Source: Desulfuromonadaceae bacterium (GTDB lineage: Bacteria; Desulfobacterota; Desulfuromonadia; Geobacterales; Pseudopelobacteraceae). Taken from it: a stretch of 64,000 bases of DNA. The position numbers were made by a program, and so were the translations under genes. The notes under the pieces are model-generated. The model did no database searches. It was not told where the DNA came from and saw only the letters and a list, made by a program, of their open reading frames with translations. The DNA lies in assembly GCA_028712075.1 (NCBI GenBank), contig JAQTQX010000013.1:1-64000 (forward strand), read 5' to 3'. Numbering within the stretch: the first letter of the stretch is position 1; every line of letters starts with the position of its first letter. Positions 44,115-53,106 of this stretch are shown one piece after another.

Positions 44115-45429
44115 AAACCGCTTGAAGACTCCGGAAGAGATTGAGCTGGAGCATAAATATCTGCAATTGGCTCAGGTGAAGGCCGAACTTTTGCGCCAGG
44201 AAAAGGAATACAACCACCTGAAGTCGGAAATCCGCATGTTTGAGCAGGTGTATGAGGATATCCTCGGGGTCAGGATTCAGGCGCTGGAAGACCTTGAATG
44301 GCAGTTAAAAGGTCTGCTTGATGATACGAAGATGGCGAACCCGGGCGAGTCGGTAAAGCAGACTCCTCCCTACACGCACTTTCATAACACCACGGATCTG
44401 CTTGATGAAGATGAAGCTCCGCAGGATGTCGCAAACCTCAGCCTCAAGTCGCTGTACCGGGGGGTTGCAAAAGCGGTGCATCCCGATCTTGCCGCAGATG
44501 AAGGGGAACGTCTCCGGAGACAGGAGCTGATGGCTCTCGCCAATGAGGCATATCAGGCCGGGAACCGGCAAACCTTGATCGATCTCTTGAGCGAGTGGGA
44601 ACAGGCGCCGGTACAGTACGGGTCGGAGATGGATATTGCGCTCGAACTGGTGCGTGTTATTCGTCAGATATCTGCGATTCAGCAAAATATTCACGCGGTT
44701 ATCCGCCAGACCGAAGAGTTGAAACAGACGGATATTTATCATTTCAAACATCGGGTAGATGATGCGCTGGGTGATGGTGTCGATCTTCTGGCAGAGATGG
44801 CGGCAGCTGTTGATCTTGATATAGTCCGCATCCGCCGCCGTTTGGCTACGCTGCGCGGTGAGGCTGGTGAGCCTGTTGATGTTGATACCGATGATGCTCC
44901 GTTTGAAACGCGAATAGTCCGTTTCCCTCTTCACCAGCAATGCGGAACTCTTTTTATTCGCAAAGTGACGTCGTCGGATTTTCGTGACTGGCAACGTATC
45001 GGCATTGCAAAAGGCGCCAAGGAGATCTTTCTTGATACGTCACTCCGGCTGGATGTAAAAGTAGATGATGCGATGGATACCGCTTTTTTAGGTGAATTGC
45101 ACTCTCATGATATCCAGGCACTGTTCCTGTATAACTGCGATGATGCAATTGTCTCACAAATATCACATTTGACCGGCCTTCAGGAGCTGTATCTTTCTGA
45201 TACAAAAATTTCCGATCAAGGTCTTGCTCAGTTGCATCCATTGTCATCTTTACAGAGAATTTCTATCTATCATACAGCCATTGGTGACAAAGGGCTGTTT
45301 AATCTGGTCCAGATACCGGGACTTAAATGGCTTACCTGCAGCGGCACTGCAATGACGGAGGATGGTTTTAACCTGTTTCGTAGAGCCATGCCCGGCTGCA
45401 AAACAGTCAACTTCAAATGGAACAGGTGA
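44101..45429 (+). CDS. Coiled-coil J-domain protein with C-terminal leucine-rich repeats
   Basis: 442 residues from ATG 44101 (GGGGGTG just upstream, inside the preceding gene). Layout: a coiled coil (about 10-75), an acidic linker, a J-domain-like segment (about 110-168) with the diagnostic HPD triad at 127-129 (SLYRGVAKAVHPDLAADE), a helical region (about 175-285), and a C-terminal leucine-rich repeat domain (about 340-430; LTGLQELYLSDTKISDQGL, LSSLQRISIYHTAIGDKGL). The HPD motif suggests recruitment of a DnaK-type chaperone and the repeats suggest a protein target. I do not know a named family with this order. Confidence 0.72.
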   Translation: MAPFKNRLKTPEEIELEHKYLQLAQVKAELLRQEKEYNHLKSEIRMFEQVYEDILGVRIQALEDLEWQLKGLLDDTKMANPGESVKQTPPYTHFHNTTDLLDEDEAPQDVANLSLKSLYRGVAKAVHPDLAADEGERLRRQELMALANEAYQAGNRQTLIDLLSEWEQAPVQYGSEMDIALELVRVIRQISAIQQNIHAVIRQTEELKQTDIYHFKHRVDDALGDGVDLLAEMAAAVDLDIVRIRRRLATLRGEAGEPVDVDTDDAPFETRIVRFPLHQQCGTLFIRKVTSSDFRDWQRIGIAKGAKEIFLDTSLRLDVKVDDAMDTAFLGELHSHDIQALFLYNCDDAIVSQISHLTGLQELYLSDTKISDQGLAQLHPLSSLQRISIYHTAIGDKGLFNLVQIPGLKWLTCSGTAMTEDGFNLFRRAMPGCKTVNFKWNR

Positions 45430-45434
45430 CAGAT

Positions 45435-46283
45435 ATGCTACAGGTCGGTAACTATAACAAACTCGTCGTTACCCGCATCAACGCGTACGGTGCCGTCTTC
45501 AACACCAACGGGGGAGAGGTGATGCTTCCCTTGCGCCTTGTTCCGAAAGGTGCCGAAGCAGGAACCTTGCTGGATGTTTTTGTCTATATTGATTCGGAGG
45601 AGCGGCTTACTGCCACAACCAAAAGGCCTCGCGCAGTCGTGGGAGAGTTTGCCCTCCTGAAGGTAAAGGAAACGACCACAGTCGGTTCTTTTCTCGATTG
45701 GGGACTGGAAAAAGATCTTCTGCTGCCGTTTGGCGAGCAGACGGAACCGGTCAGGCGAGGGGATCAGGTGCTGGTGCGGGTGTATCAGCATACAAGCGGT
45801 CGCATTGCCGCGACGACAAAACTTGATAAATTCATCAAACCGGTTGATGCCACCGTGATGGAAGGTGATGACGTTCAACTGCTGGTGTATGCCTACACCG
45901 ATCTGGGTGTGAAGGTGATCATCAATGACAGTTTCGGCGGACTGATTTTTCATACAGAGCTGCCGATCAAACCGCAGAGGGGCGAACGGCTGAGTGGTTA
46001 TGTAAAAAAAATCCGGGAAGACGGCAAAGTGGATATCACGCTGCGCAGAGGGGGGGTGCTTGATGCGGCTAAAGACCGTGAAATCATTGTTGCTGCTCTG
46101 GAAGCGCAGCAAGGTTTTTTGCCGCTGACAGACAAAAGTAGTCCCGATGCGATAGCCTCACAGCTCAAAATGAGTAAAAAGAGTTTTAAAAAAGCTGTCG
46201 GCGGACTCTACAAGGAGGCCGTTATCACCATACTGCCCGATGGCATACGGCTCTGCAGCGGACAAACGAAGGATTCGGCATGA
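45435..46283 (+). CDS. cvfB: CvfB-like S1-domain RNA-binding protein
   Basis: 282 residues from ATG 45435 (AGGTGA 5 nt upstream; ATG 45417 lies inside the previous gene). Three S1-like OB domains: about 1-60 (VGNYNKLVVTRINAYGAVF), 65-130 (VGEFALLKVKETTTVGSFLDWGLEKDLLLP, the CvfB hallmark) and 140-210, then a winged-helix-like C-terminus (SQLKMSKKSFKKAVGGLYKE). CvfB proteins bind RNA and influence expression of virulence or stress genes. It begins 5 nt after the J-domain gene and overlaps the next by 4 nt, so it belongs to the same transcript. Confidence 0.88.
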   Translation: MLQVGNYNKLVVTRINAYGAVFNTNGGEVMLPLRLVPKGAEAGTLLDVFVYIDSEERLTATTKRPRAVVGEFALLKVKETTTVGSFLDWGLEKDLLLPFGEQTEPVRRGDQVLVRVYQHTSGRIAATTKLDKFIKPVDATVMEGDDVQLLVYAYTDLGVKVIINDSFGGLIFHTELPIKPQRGERLSGYVKKIREDGKVDITLRRGGVLDAAKDREIIVAALEAQQGFLPLTDKSSPDAIASQLKMSKKSFKKAVGGLYKEAVITILPDGIRLCSGQTKDSA

Positions 46284-47257
46284 ATAATATCAGAAGATTG
46301 ATATCTCTTTGTACGGTAATCTGTTGTGCAGTGACGTTACTTACCGGTTGTAAAAAAGGCGAGGAACCGTCAGCTGCTGACTCACGTCTGCAGGTGGTAA
46401 CAACGCTGTTTCCGCTGTATGATTTTGCCCGGGCGGTTGCCGGGAAGGCAGCCCGGGTTACTATGCTGCTGCCCCCTGGAGTCGAGCCACATACCTTCGA
46501 ACCAAAACCAGAGGATATGATCAGGATCAGCCGCGCCGGCCTGTTCATCTACACCAACCGATACATGGAGCCGTGGGCGGATAACATAATCACCGGTATT
46601 AACAGTAAAGGGTTGCGGGTCGTCAATGCCGGGCAGCGTGTTACCTACCTGCCGGGCATACCCGAGGAGGAGCATGGACAAAAAGAAGGAGGAAAGCATA
46701 ACCATCATCATGAAGACTCCGGAATGGATCCGCATATCTGGCTCGATTTCGCCAAGGCTTCCCAGATGGTGGAGTCGATTCTTGACGGTTTTATCGCGGC
46801 TGACCCACGCAATGCCGTCATGTACCGTCAGAACGCTGAATCCTTGAAAAAAGAGCTGGCCGAATTGGATGAACGGTACCGCAAAACACTCTCTTCCTGT
46901 GAAACAAACACGCTGCTGCATGGCGGGCATTATACTTTTGGGTATCTGGCCCGTCGGTATGGACTGACATATCACGCACTGAGCGGAATTTCGTCGGATT
47001 CCGAGCCGTCCGCAGAACGGATGGCTCTGCTCGTTCGAGAGATCAAAACATCCGGCTCCACCCATCTGTTTGCCGAGGAGCTGCTTTCACCACGATTGAC
47101 GGAAACGCTTGCGCAGGAAGCAAATGTTGGCGTGTTGATGCTCCACGGAGCGCATAACCTGTCGCGTGAAGATTTTGGACGTAACGTGACTTTTATTGAT
47201 CTTATGGAGCGAAATCTCAGCCAGTTGCAGAAGGGGCTTCAATGCCGGGAACAGTAG
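46280..47257 (+). CDS. znuA: Metal ABC transporter substrate-binding lipoprotein (ZnuA-like)
   Basis: 325 residues with a lipobox signal peptide (LLTGC, Cys24) and the cluster A-I metal-binding fold. Ligands are visible: His in GVEPHTFEPKPED, His in MDPHIWLDFAK, His in LLHGGHYTFGYLARRYG and an acidic residue in LFAEELL. A His-rich insert (KHNHHHED, about residues 138-145) after the first lobe points to zinc over manganese. It heads a znuA-znuC-znuB operon with short overlaps. Zinc specificity is inference from the His loop. Confidence 0.85.
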   Translation: MNNIRRLISLCTVICCAVTLLTGCKKGEEPSAADSRLQVVTTLFPLYDFARAVAGKAARVTMLLPPGVEPHTFEPKPEDMIRISRAGLFIYTNRYMEPWADNIITGINSKGLRVVNAGQRVTYLPGIPEEEHGQKEGGKHNHHHEDSGMDPHIWLDFAKASQMVESILDGFIAADPRNAVMYRQNAESLKKELAELDERYRKTLSSCETNTLLHGGHYTFGYLARRYGLTYHALSGISSDSEPSAERMALLVREIKTSGSTHLFAEELLSPRLTETLAQEANVGVLMLHGAHNLSREDFGRNVTFIDLMERNLSQLQKGLQCREQ

Positions 47258-47994
47258 TCACTGCAGAGCTGCTTTCGTGCAGCTATCGGGAAGGCATGGT
47301 GCTGGAGGACATTTCCTTTCAGGTTCAGCGGGGAGATTATGTTGGTATCGTGGGGCCGAATGGTTCCGGTAAAAGTACGCTGATCAAGGCGCTACTCGGA
47401 TTGGTGACAATCAATACCGGGAAGGCGGCGCTTTTCGATATTTCTCTTTCAGATTTCCGTGACTGGTGCAAGGTCGGCTATCTGCCGCAAAGCCTGCATC
47501 TGGTTAATCCGGTATTTCCCGCAACGGTACACGAAACGGTAGGCCTTGGTCTGCTGTCGCTCAAGAAATTTCCCAAACGACTGAATCGTGCCGATAACGA
47601 TAAAATAAGCAAGTTACTTTATGAATTAGGAAGTTCAGAGATTGAACATAAACTTATAGGTGAACTTTCTGGCGGTCAGCTGCAGCGGGCGCTGCTCGCC
47701 CGTGCCATTATTAACGATCCGGAACTGCTCGTGCTGGATGAGCCGACTGCCGCTCTCGATCCGGAAACCCGGGAGCGGTTTTATGCCATGATTGCAGACA
47801 TTAATCGGACACGTGCCGTGACGATACTGCTGGTAACGCATGATAGTGGTGCAATAGGGGAGCACGCATCAAAAATGCTCTATCTCGATAAAACAGTGCT
47901 GTTTTATGGCAGTTTTGATGAGTTTTGCCATTCACCGGAGATGTCATCGCTGTTCGGTGAACACTCACAACACCTGATGTGCCATAGGCATTGA
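47242..47994 (+). CDS. znuC: Metal ABC transporter ATPase (ZnuC-like)
   Basis: 250 residues: Walker A GPNGSGKST, Q-loop YLPQSLHL, signature LSGGQLQR, Walker B LLVLDEPTAALD and an H-loop in LVTHDSGA. The order and short overlaps with the binding protein gene (16 nt) and the permease gene mark it as the ATPase of the same importer. The signature LSGGQLQRALLARA is typical of zinc/manganese importers. Confidence 0.88.
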   Translation: MPGTVVTAELLSCSYREGMVLEDISFQVQRGDYVGIVGPNGSGKSTLIKALLGLVTINTGKAALFDISLSDFRDWCKVGYLPQSLHLVNPVFPATVHETVGLGLLSLKKFPKRLNRADNDKISKLLYELGSSEIEHKLIGELSGGQLQRALLARAIINDPELLVLDEPTAALDPETRERFYAMIADINRTRAVTILLVTHDSGAIGEHASKMLYLDKTVLFYGSFDEFCHSPEMSSLFGEHSQHLMCHRH

Positions 47995-47995
47995 C

Positions 47996-48829
47996 ATGCA
48001 CTTGATGGAAATACTGTCATATGGTTTTATCCAGCGGGCCTTACTGGCTGGCACTCTGATCGCGCTGCTCTGCTCGGTGTTGGGGGTTTTTCTGGTACTG
48101 CGCCGTTTGTCACTTATCGGTGACGGATTAGCGCATGTGACGTTCGGCAGTACGGCAATTGCTCTGGCACTCAAATTTTATTCAGCTATGTCCCTGCTGG
48201 TATCGATGCCGATAGTGCTGCTTGCCTCGCTCGGCATACTCAAGCTGACCGAACGGGGGCGTTTAAGCGGTGATGCTGCAATCGGTCTGGTCTCTGCGCT
48301 CGGAATTTCTGCCGGTATTATTCTGGCCAGTGTCGGTGGGGGATATAATGTCGATCTGCTGAGTTATCTGTTCGGCAATATCCTTTCAATTCGAACCGAG
48401 GAAGTGGTTATAGCTGCTCTGCTTTGTCTCGGTGTCATGTTGATGTTGACTCTGTATTATCACGAGCTTTTTGCCGTTTCTTTCAGTGATGAGCTGGCAA
48501 AAGTATCCGGCATCCGCACTTCGTTCATCAATTCGATTCTGGTGCTTCTGACCGCTTTGTCAGTTGTTCTGGCCATGAAGCTGGTCGGCATCATGCTGAT
48601 TTCATCGCTACTGATCGTACCTGCAGCTACTGCCCTGCAACTAGCCCGTGGTTTCAAAGTCTGTATCGTTCTGGCTGCACTTCAAGGGTGCTGTTCGGTG
48701 GTTGTCGGCATCATAATTTCCATACTCTCCAATCTGCCTGCCAGCGCTTCCATCGTCATGGTGAATCTGCTCTTTTTTGCCGCTGCATGCGCCGTCCGCC
48801 GTGTTGTTCATCCAAAACACAGCAACTAA
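47996..48829 (+). CDS. znuB: Metal ABC transporter permease (ZnuB-like)
   Basis: 277 residues with seven to eight TM helices and the ABC-3 family pattern: FIQRALLAGTLIALLCSVLGVFLVLRRLSLIGDGLAHV at the N-terminus and SVVLAMKLVGIMLISSLLIVPAATALQLAR in the middle. It starts one base after znuC. It ends 4 nt before the convergent DJ-1-like gene, with no terminator visible between them. Confidence 0.88.
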   Translation: MHLMEILSYGFIQRALLAGTLIALLCSVLGVFLVLRRLSLIGDGLAHVTFGSTAIALALKFYSAMSLLVSMPIVLLASLGILKLTERGRLSGDAAIGLVSALGISAGIILASVGGGYNVDLLSYLFGNILSIRTEEVVIAALLCLGVMLMLTLYYHELFAVSFSDELAKVSGIRTSFINSILVLLTALSVVLAMKLVGIMLISSLLIVPAATALQLARGFKVCIVLAALQGCCSVVVGIIISILSNLPASASIVMVNLLFFAAACAVRRVVHPKHSN

Positions 48830-48833
48830 TATT

Positions 48834-49376
48834 TTACACCAGCATGGCCTTGGCGACCCTGTCAGCAGTACCGCGTCCGACAAGACGGCTTACCAGTGCA
48901 AGCGCGAAACTGATGGCCGTACCCGCCCCTTGGCTGGTAATCAGTGTGCCGTCGCTGACGACGGGAGTGTTTTCATATATACCCCCGCTTAAACGATCAT
49001 GGTAGGAGGGGTAGCAGGTAACCCTTTTCCCCTTCAATAATCCTGATGCGGCAAGTACAATCGGAGCGGCGCAGATGGCGCCAATCAGCTTGTGTTCAGA
49101 GGCAAACTGTCTGAGAAGTTCGTGAATGCGTGGATCGGCATTGAGGTTGTCTGTGCCCGGTTGACCTCCCGGCAGGACAATCACGTCAAACGTACCGGCG
49201 CTGGCTGCGTCTACGGTTGTGTCAGGATTAATGCTGATGTTGTGGGCAGACAGAACAGGTCCGGGCAGCAGCCCGGCAAGAGTGACTCCGATATCTGCCC
49301 TGCGCAGGATATCGACGACCGCCAGTGCTTCAATTTCTTCAAATCCGTGCGCCAGTGGTATAAGAACTTTTGCCAT
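48834..49376 (-). CDS. DJ-1/PfpI-family protein
   Basis: 180 residues of the DJ-1/ThiJ/PfpI superfamily: Glu in AHGFEEIEALAV (the DJ-1 conserved Glu), nucleophile Cys102 in GAICAAP, and the VLPGGQPGTDNL motif. Members act as protein deglycases/glyoxalases or oxidative-stress chaperones; the precise activity of this one cannot be read from sequence. It lies 27 nt after the CheB-like gene on the same strand, so it may be the last gene of the signalling cluster. Confidence 0.88.
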   Translation of the reverse strand: MAKVLIPLAHGFEEIEALAVVDILRRADIGVTLAGLLPGPVLSAHNISINPDTTVDAASAGTFDVIVLPGGQPGTDNLNADPRIHELLRQFASEHKLIGAICAAPIVLAASGLLKGKRVTCYPSYHDRLSGGIYENTPVVSDGTLITSQGAGTAISFALALVSRLVGRGTADRVAKAMLV

Positions 49377-49402
49377 ATAATTACCCCCTTATCATATCGA
49401 AA

Positions 49403-49963
49403 TTATTGTGAGCTCTGTCCCGAGACAAGATTCACTAACAGATCCGGCAGTTCACTCAGGCGTATAATGTAATCAGGCGTTACCATGCTCAGAGCGTTTT
49501 TCGGCATGGCATCCATCTCAGCATCGGCAGGGTCCTGTACGATTGCCACCCCGCCGCAGTTTTTGATCTTCCTAAGACCGCTGCTTCCATCGTTGCCTGC
49601 TCCGGTAAGAATGATACCAACCAACTCCGGTCCGAACGCCTCTGCTGCCGACACAAAGAGTACATCCACCGAGGGTCGGGCAAAATTAACCGGTGGATCG
49701 ATGGAAAGGGCAAGGCAGCCGCACTTTTCCACCAACAGATGATAATTGGCTGGCGCCAGATACACAGTGCCAGGAAGCAGAACATCAAGCTCATCTGCCT
49801 CTTTCACCCGAATAGCGCATAACGTGTTCAGAAGCATTGCCAGACCATCATCGGCATCCGGAGTGATATGTGTAACAACGAGTACCGGAACGGGGAAATC
49901 AACGGAAAGTGCACCCAACAGAAACTTGAGTGCTGATACGCCACCGGTGGAAACCCCAACCAC
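49403..49963 (-). CDS. Stand-alone CheB methylesterase domain
   Basis: 186 residues, only the catalytic domain of CheB. Ser in VGVSTGGVSAL, His in VVTHITPDA and Asp in ILTGAGNDGSSGL form the expected triad. The receiver domain normally in front is absent. GTG 49963 is the only usable start, with GGGGAG 5-6 nt upstream; the frame is closed shortly before. CheB domains remove methyl groups from chemoreceptor glutamates. It lies directly after cheR, but no chemoreceptor (MCP signalling) domain is encoded nearby, so its substrate may be a different protein. Confidence 0.88.
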   Translation of the reverse strand: MVGVSTGGVSALKFLLGALSVDFPVPVLVVTHITPDADDGLAMLLNTLCAIRVKEADELDVLLPGTVYLAPANYHLLVEKCGCLALSIDPPVNFARPSVDVLFVSAAEAFGPELVGIILTGAGNDGSSGLRKIKNCGGVAIVQDPADAEMDAMPKNALSMVTPDYIIRLSELPDLLVNLVSGQSSQ

Positions 49964-49985
49964 GACAGCTCCCCAGCGTTTGCCA

Positions 49986-50816
49986 CTATTTTTCGTAGCG
50001 TTTTCGATATATCTTTACCCGCGGCCGTAATTCTTCGTAATTGTCGTAAATAGTCCGTTGCTCCAGGCTCTCTTTGGTACCGAGACAAAGAAAACCACCG
50101 GGAGTAAGGCTTTTATCAAAAAGTTCCAACACCCGCTCCTTGAGTGGAAGCTTGAAATATATCAGGACATTACGGCATAAAATCAGGTTCATTTCGCCAA
50201 AATCGGCATCAACTGCCAGATTGTGAGCGGCAAAGACGATATTTTCTCGCAGGGAGGGGGTTAGAATGGCGTGGTGGTAGCGGGCTGTATAGTAGTCGGA
50301 AAAGGAACCGGAGCCTCCCGAATGCTGGTAACTTCTGGTGAACCGCTGCATATCCTGCAGTGGATAAATACCCTCCTGAGCTTTACGAATCACCTCTTCG
50401 TTAATGTCGGTGGCATAAATGCGGAAACGCCCGTGCAACCCCTCTTCATGGAGAATAATTGCCATTGAGTACGCTTCTTCGCCGGTGGCACAGCCGGCGT
50501 GCCATATCTTTACAAACGGGTAGGTTTTGAGGTGCGGTATGACCAGCTCTCTCATGTTTTTGAAAAAGGAAGGATCGCGGAACATTTCCGAAACATTGAC
50601 CGTAATTCCCTGCAACAGCTTGTCAAATAACAGGCGGTCGCGCAATAGATGAGACTGGGCAATCGACAGTGTGGAATACCCTGAACCCGTTAACCACTGA
50701 GTCAGGCGCCGCCGCAAAGATGCTTCGGCATACTCCCTGAAGTCGTAGCCGTACACCTGATAAATCCCTTCCATGAGGAGTTTGACTTCAATGTCAGTAA
50801 TTTCATCAGACGTCAT
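49986..50816 (-). CDS. CheR-type SAM-dependent methyltransferase
   Basis: 276 residues: an N-terminal CheR helical domain (about 10-70) and a C-terminal SAM domain (about 75-270) with motif I IWHAGCATGEEAYSMAI and LILCRNVLIYFKLP. It should methylate glutamate side chains of a receptor. It overlaps the sensor gene by 4 nt upstream and is followed by the CheB domain gene, so methylation and demethylation activities are paired. No pentapeptide tether is evident. Confidence 0.9.
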   Translation of the reverse strand: MTSDEITDIEVKLLMEGIYQVYGYDFREYAEASLRRRLTQWLTGSGYSTLSIAQSHLLRDRLLFDKLLQGITVNVSEMFRDPSFFKNMRELVIPHLKTYPFVKIWHAGCATGEEAYSMAIILHEEGLHGRFRIYATDINEEVIRKAQEGIYPLQDMQRFTRSYQHSGGSGSFSDYYTARYHHAILTPSLRENIVFAAHNLAVDADFGEMNLILCRNVLIYFKLPLKERVLELFDKSLTPGGFLCLGTKESLEQRTIYDNYEELRPRVKIYRKRYEK

Positions 50817-53074
50817 GCCGCTTCCGTTTTCATCACGGTTGCCAGTTGGCGTGACCGGTTCACATTAATTGCAATCGCAACACCCTCCAGAGACTTCTCA
50901 AGAAATTCAACGTCATCAGCGCTAAACGGCTCAAAACTGCCTAACTCCAGCACGCCCGCAAAAAAGTCACCATGCATGATCGGCATAATTACGATGCTAC
51001 GAGGATCTGCAGCACCCAATGCAGAAGAAACGGGGAGATATCCTGCGGGGACATAGTCGAGGCGGACGGATTTACGCTCAACCGCCACTTGGCCGGGCAG
51101 ACCTTCACCACGCTGGAAGCATGTGTTGCGACGTGCCTCGTCCGGACAGGCATACGTCGAACAGGGGCGTAGAACATATTCGTTTTCGTAGTATAGATAC
51201 ATGATTCCGACACCAGCCCTGAGAAATCGGGCCATATACGTGAGTGACTTGTCGGAAATAGTTGTGATCTCAAACTCTCCTCGCAGAATTTCATTCAGTT
51301 CGAACAGGCCGCTCTTCAAATGGTCACGTCGCGCCTCTTCGCGCCTGCTCTGGCGCAGAGATGTTGTCATACCGGCAAACGCCCTGTCTAACGATACCTG
51401 AGCTTCACTCATCTGTACAACCGAGTCAAGAACCATCCCCATTTCGTCATTTCTGAACAGGTCCTGATCAGGCTGGAGTGCTGTGCCAACGGTAACGTCC
51501 CAACTCAGATCACCACCTGCAACCGCTTCGGCCAACGCCGCTTTCTCCGTTACCTGCATCTGCTGGGAGTGAACGGCTGACTGCACGATACGCATCGGTC
51601 GCATTATTGAGCGGAAAATCCAGAAACCAAAAAAAATTCCAATTACTATTGCTGCACCACCGACAGCGCCAATCTGTGACATGCTGTGCCGTATCATGGT
51701 GTTGACGTCTTCTATTGACTGGTACTGTTCAGTTTGTGCATCAGAAACATTTTCCTTTGCTTTTACCGTCTGTGTGGCAACAATAGTACGCAGTTTTTCA
51801 GAAGACATATTGGCTTGCTCGATAGCATTCACCTTTTTTTTGAGTGTGGCGATAATGCCACTGGCCGAATAAATTTCATGGTTGATAGCGGCAAGTGAAG
51901 TGGTCGCAGCTTTGAGTAACTGCAGCTCCTTTTTGTCATTCAGTATGGTCAGGGTGTGTTCCAAAATACGTTCCTGCCGGCCTATCTTCAAAAATAGTTC
52001 ACGTATTTCAGTATCACATGCATCAAGTTGAGCGATTGAATCGAGAGTAAACAGTCGATTGGTCTTGTCGGACACCATTAAGCCTAACGTTACTAGTTGT
52101 GAGTTTTCCACCAGAATGCTGTTGGCGCTGTTGGTATGGGAAAAAATAGTTCGTTGTTTGCTCGTTGCCGAGATCACTTCATCATGGGCCAGCATCGATT
52201 CCTGGTCCATGCTCTGGAACAGATCATTCAGTTTATAGGCGAGGTCCTTACCTATTTCCGTGGCATTGACGTTAGACGTGTTATTTTTGCTTTTCAGTGC
52301 ATTTGCCTGGATCCCGATGCACTCGGCAAGCTTATCGGCAAATCCCATGGTATGTGCGGCAATGGATGTGTTTGATCGGAAATAGTCATTGTGGGTTATC
52401 CGATCGACCATCGCTTTAAGTTTGCCTTTTGCAATAAGAAGCGCAGAGCTGCTCTGAGAGTTCTGTACGACCACTGCAATCAGTTGCAGTTCTCTTACCA
52501 GGTTGCGAAGTTCTTCAATACTCCGTAATTTTTTGGAGAAAACGGCAGTGTTTTCGAGCGCAGCGGTAAATGAGTTATAGTAACTGCTCTGCAAATTTCG
52601 GATGGAATTATCGAGGTCGTTGAGGCGTGCTGTTGATTCTTTCAGACGCTGCACTATTTTCTCGCTTGCGGCTATTGCTGCATTACTGCTGCGGATGCGT
52701 TCTTCGGATGCGGCAAACAATTCCTGAGATAATGTGTTCAGATCGCTTGAAACGGCTACGGGCAGATTTCCAATTAATCTGTTAAGTGAAATCTCGGTGT
52801 CAGCAACAATTTCGAGAGATATATTTGCTTCGGCTTTGGAACGTTCAAGTTCCATTAACGTGCTGGCCACATTTACTTTTACCAGATTGGCAATACTGCT
52901 AAGCAGCTCACGTTGGAGCTCAACTGACCATATCTGGAACGGCGTGCTTTTCTCCGTCAGATATACAAGTTTTTTCTGAAGGAAATTCATTGATACAAAA
53001 CTGGTGAGTGAGATGGCACCTATTATGGCTGCTGTAAACACCACATTTGCTATCAGTTTTGTTTTTATTTTCAT
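50813..53074 (-). CDS. Large periplasmic sensor with HAMP-like linker and C-terminal GAF domain, no output domain
   Basis: 753 residues: TM1 (about 8-30), a large helical periplasmic part (about 35-465, rich in Leu/Ser/Thr and heptads), TM2 (about 466-488, GGAAIVIGIFFGFWIFRSIM), a HAMP-like linker starting RPMRIV (about 490-560) and a GAF domain (about 590-748; LRAGVGIMYLYY and SIVIMPIMHGDFFAGVLELG). There is no histidine kinase, MCP, cyclase or phosphatase domain after GAF. The last GAF residues overlap cheR. It may signal through CheR/CheB or through a partner encoded elsewhere. No classical ribosome-binding site was found. Confidence 0.78.
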   Translation of the reverse strand: MKIKTKLIANVVFTAAIIGAISLTSFVSMNFLQKKLVYLTEKSTPFQIWSVELQRELLSSIANLVKVNVASTLMELERSKAEANISLEIVADTEISLNRLIGNLPVAVSSDLNTLSQELFAASEERIRSSNAAIAASEKIVQRLKESTARLNDLDNSIRNLQSSYYNSFTAALENTAVFSKKLRSIEELRNLVRELQLIAVVVQNSQSSSALLIAKGKLKAMVDRITHNDYFRSNTSIAAHTMGFADKLAECIGIQANALKSKNNTSNVNATEIGKDLAYKLNDLFQSMDQESMLAHDEVISATSKQRTIFSHTNSANSILVENSQLVTLGLMVSDKTNRLFTLDSIAQLDACDTEIRELFLKIGRQERILEHTLTILNDKKELQLLKAATTSLAAINHEIYSASGIIATLKKKVNAIEQANMSSEKLRTIVATQTVKAKENVSDAQTEQYQSIEDVNTMIRHSMSQIGAVGGAAIVIGIFFGFWIFRSIMRPMRIVQSAVHSQQMQVTEKAALAEAVAGGDLSWDVTVGTALQPDQDLFRNDEMGMVLDSVVQMSEAQVSLDRAFAGMTTSLRQSRREEARRDHLKSGLFELNEILRGEFEITTISDKSLTYMARFLRAGVGIMYLYYENEYVLRPCSTYACPDEARRNTCFQRGEGLPGQVAVERKSVRLDYVPAGYLPVSSALGAADPRSIVIMPIMHGDFFAGVLELGSFEPFSADDVEFLEKSLEGVAIAINVNRSRQLATVMKTEAA

Positions 53075-53106
53075 GGCATAAATTCGTGTGGATTCAGGTA
53101 AAAAAG

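Noticed and set aside
49964..50010. Upstream extension of the CheB-domain gene
   Set aside because: No ATG, GTG or TTG is in frame between the preceding stop and GTG 49963, which has its own GGGGAG motif.
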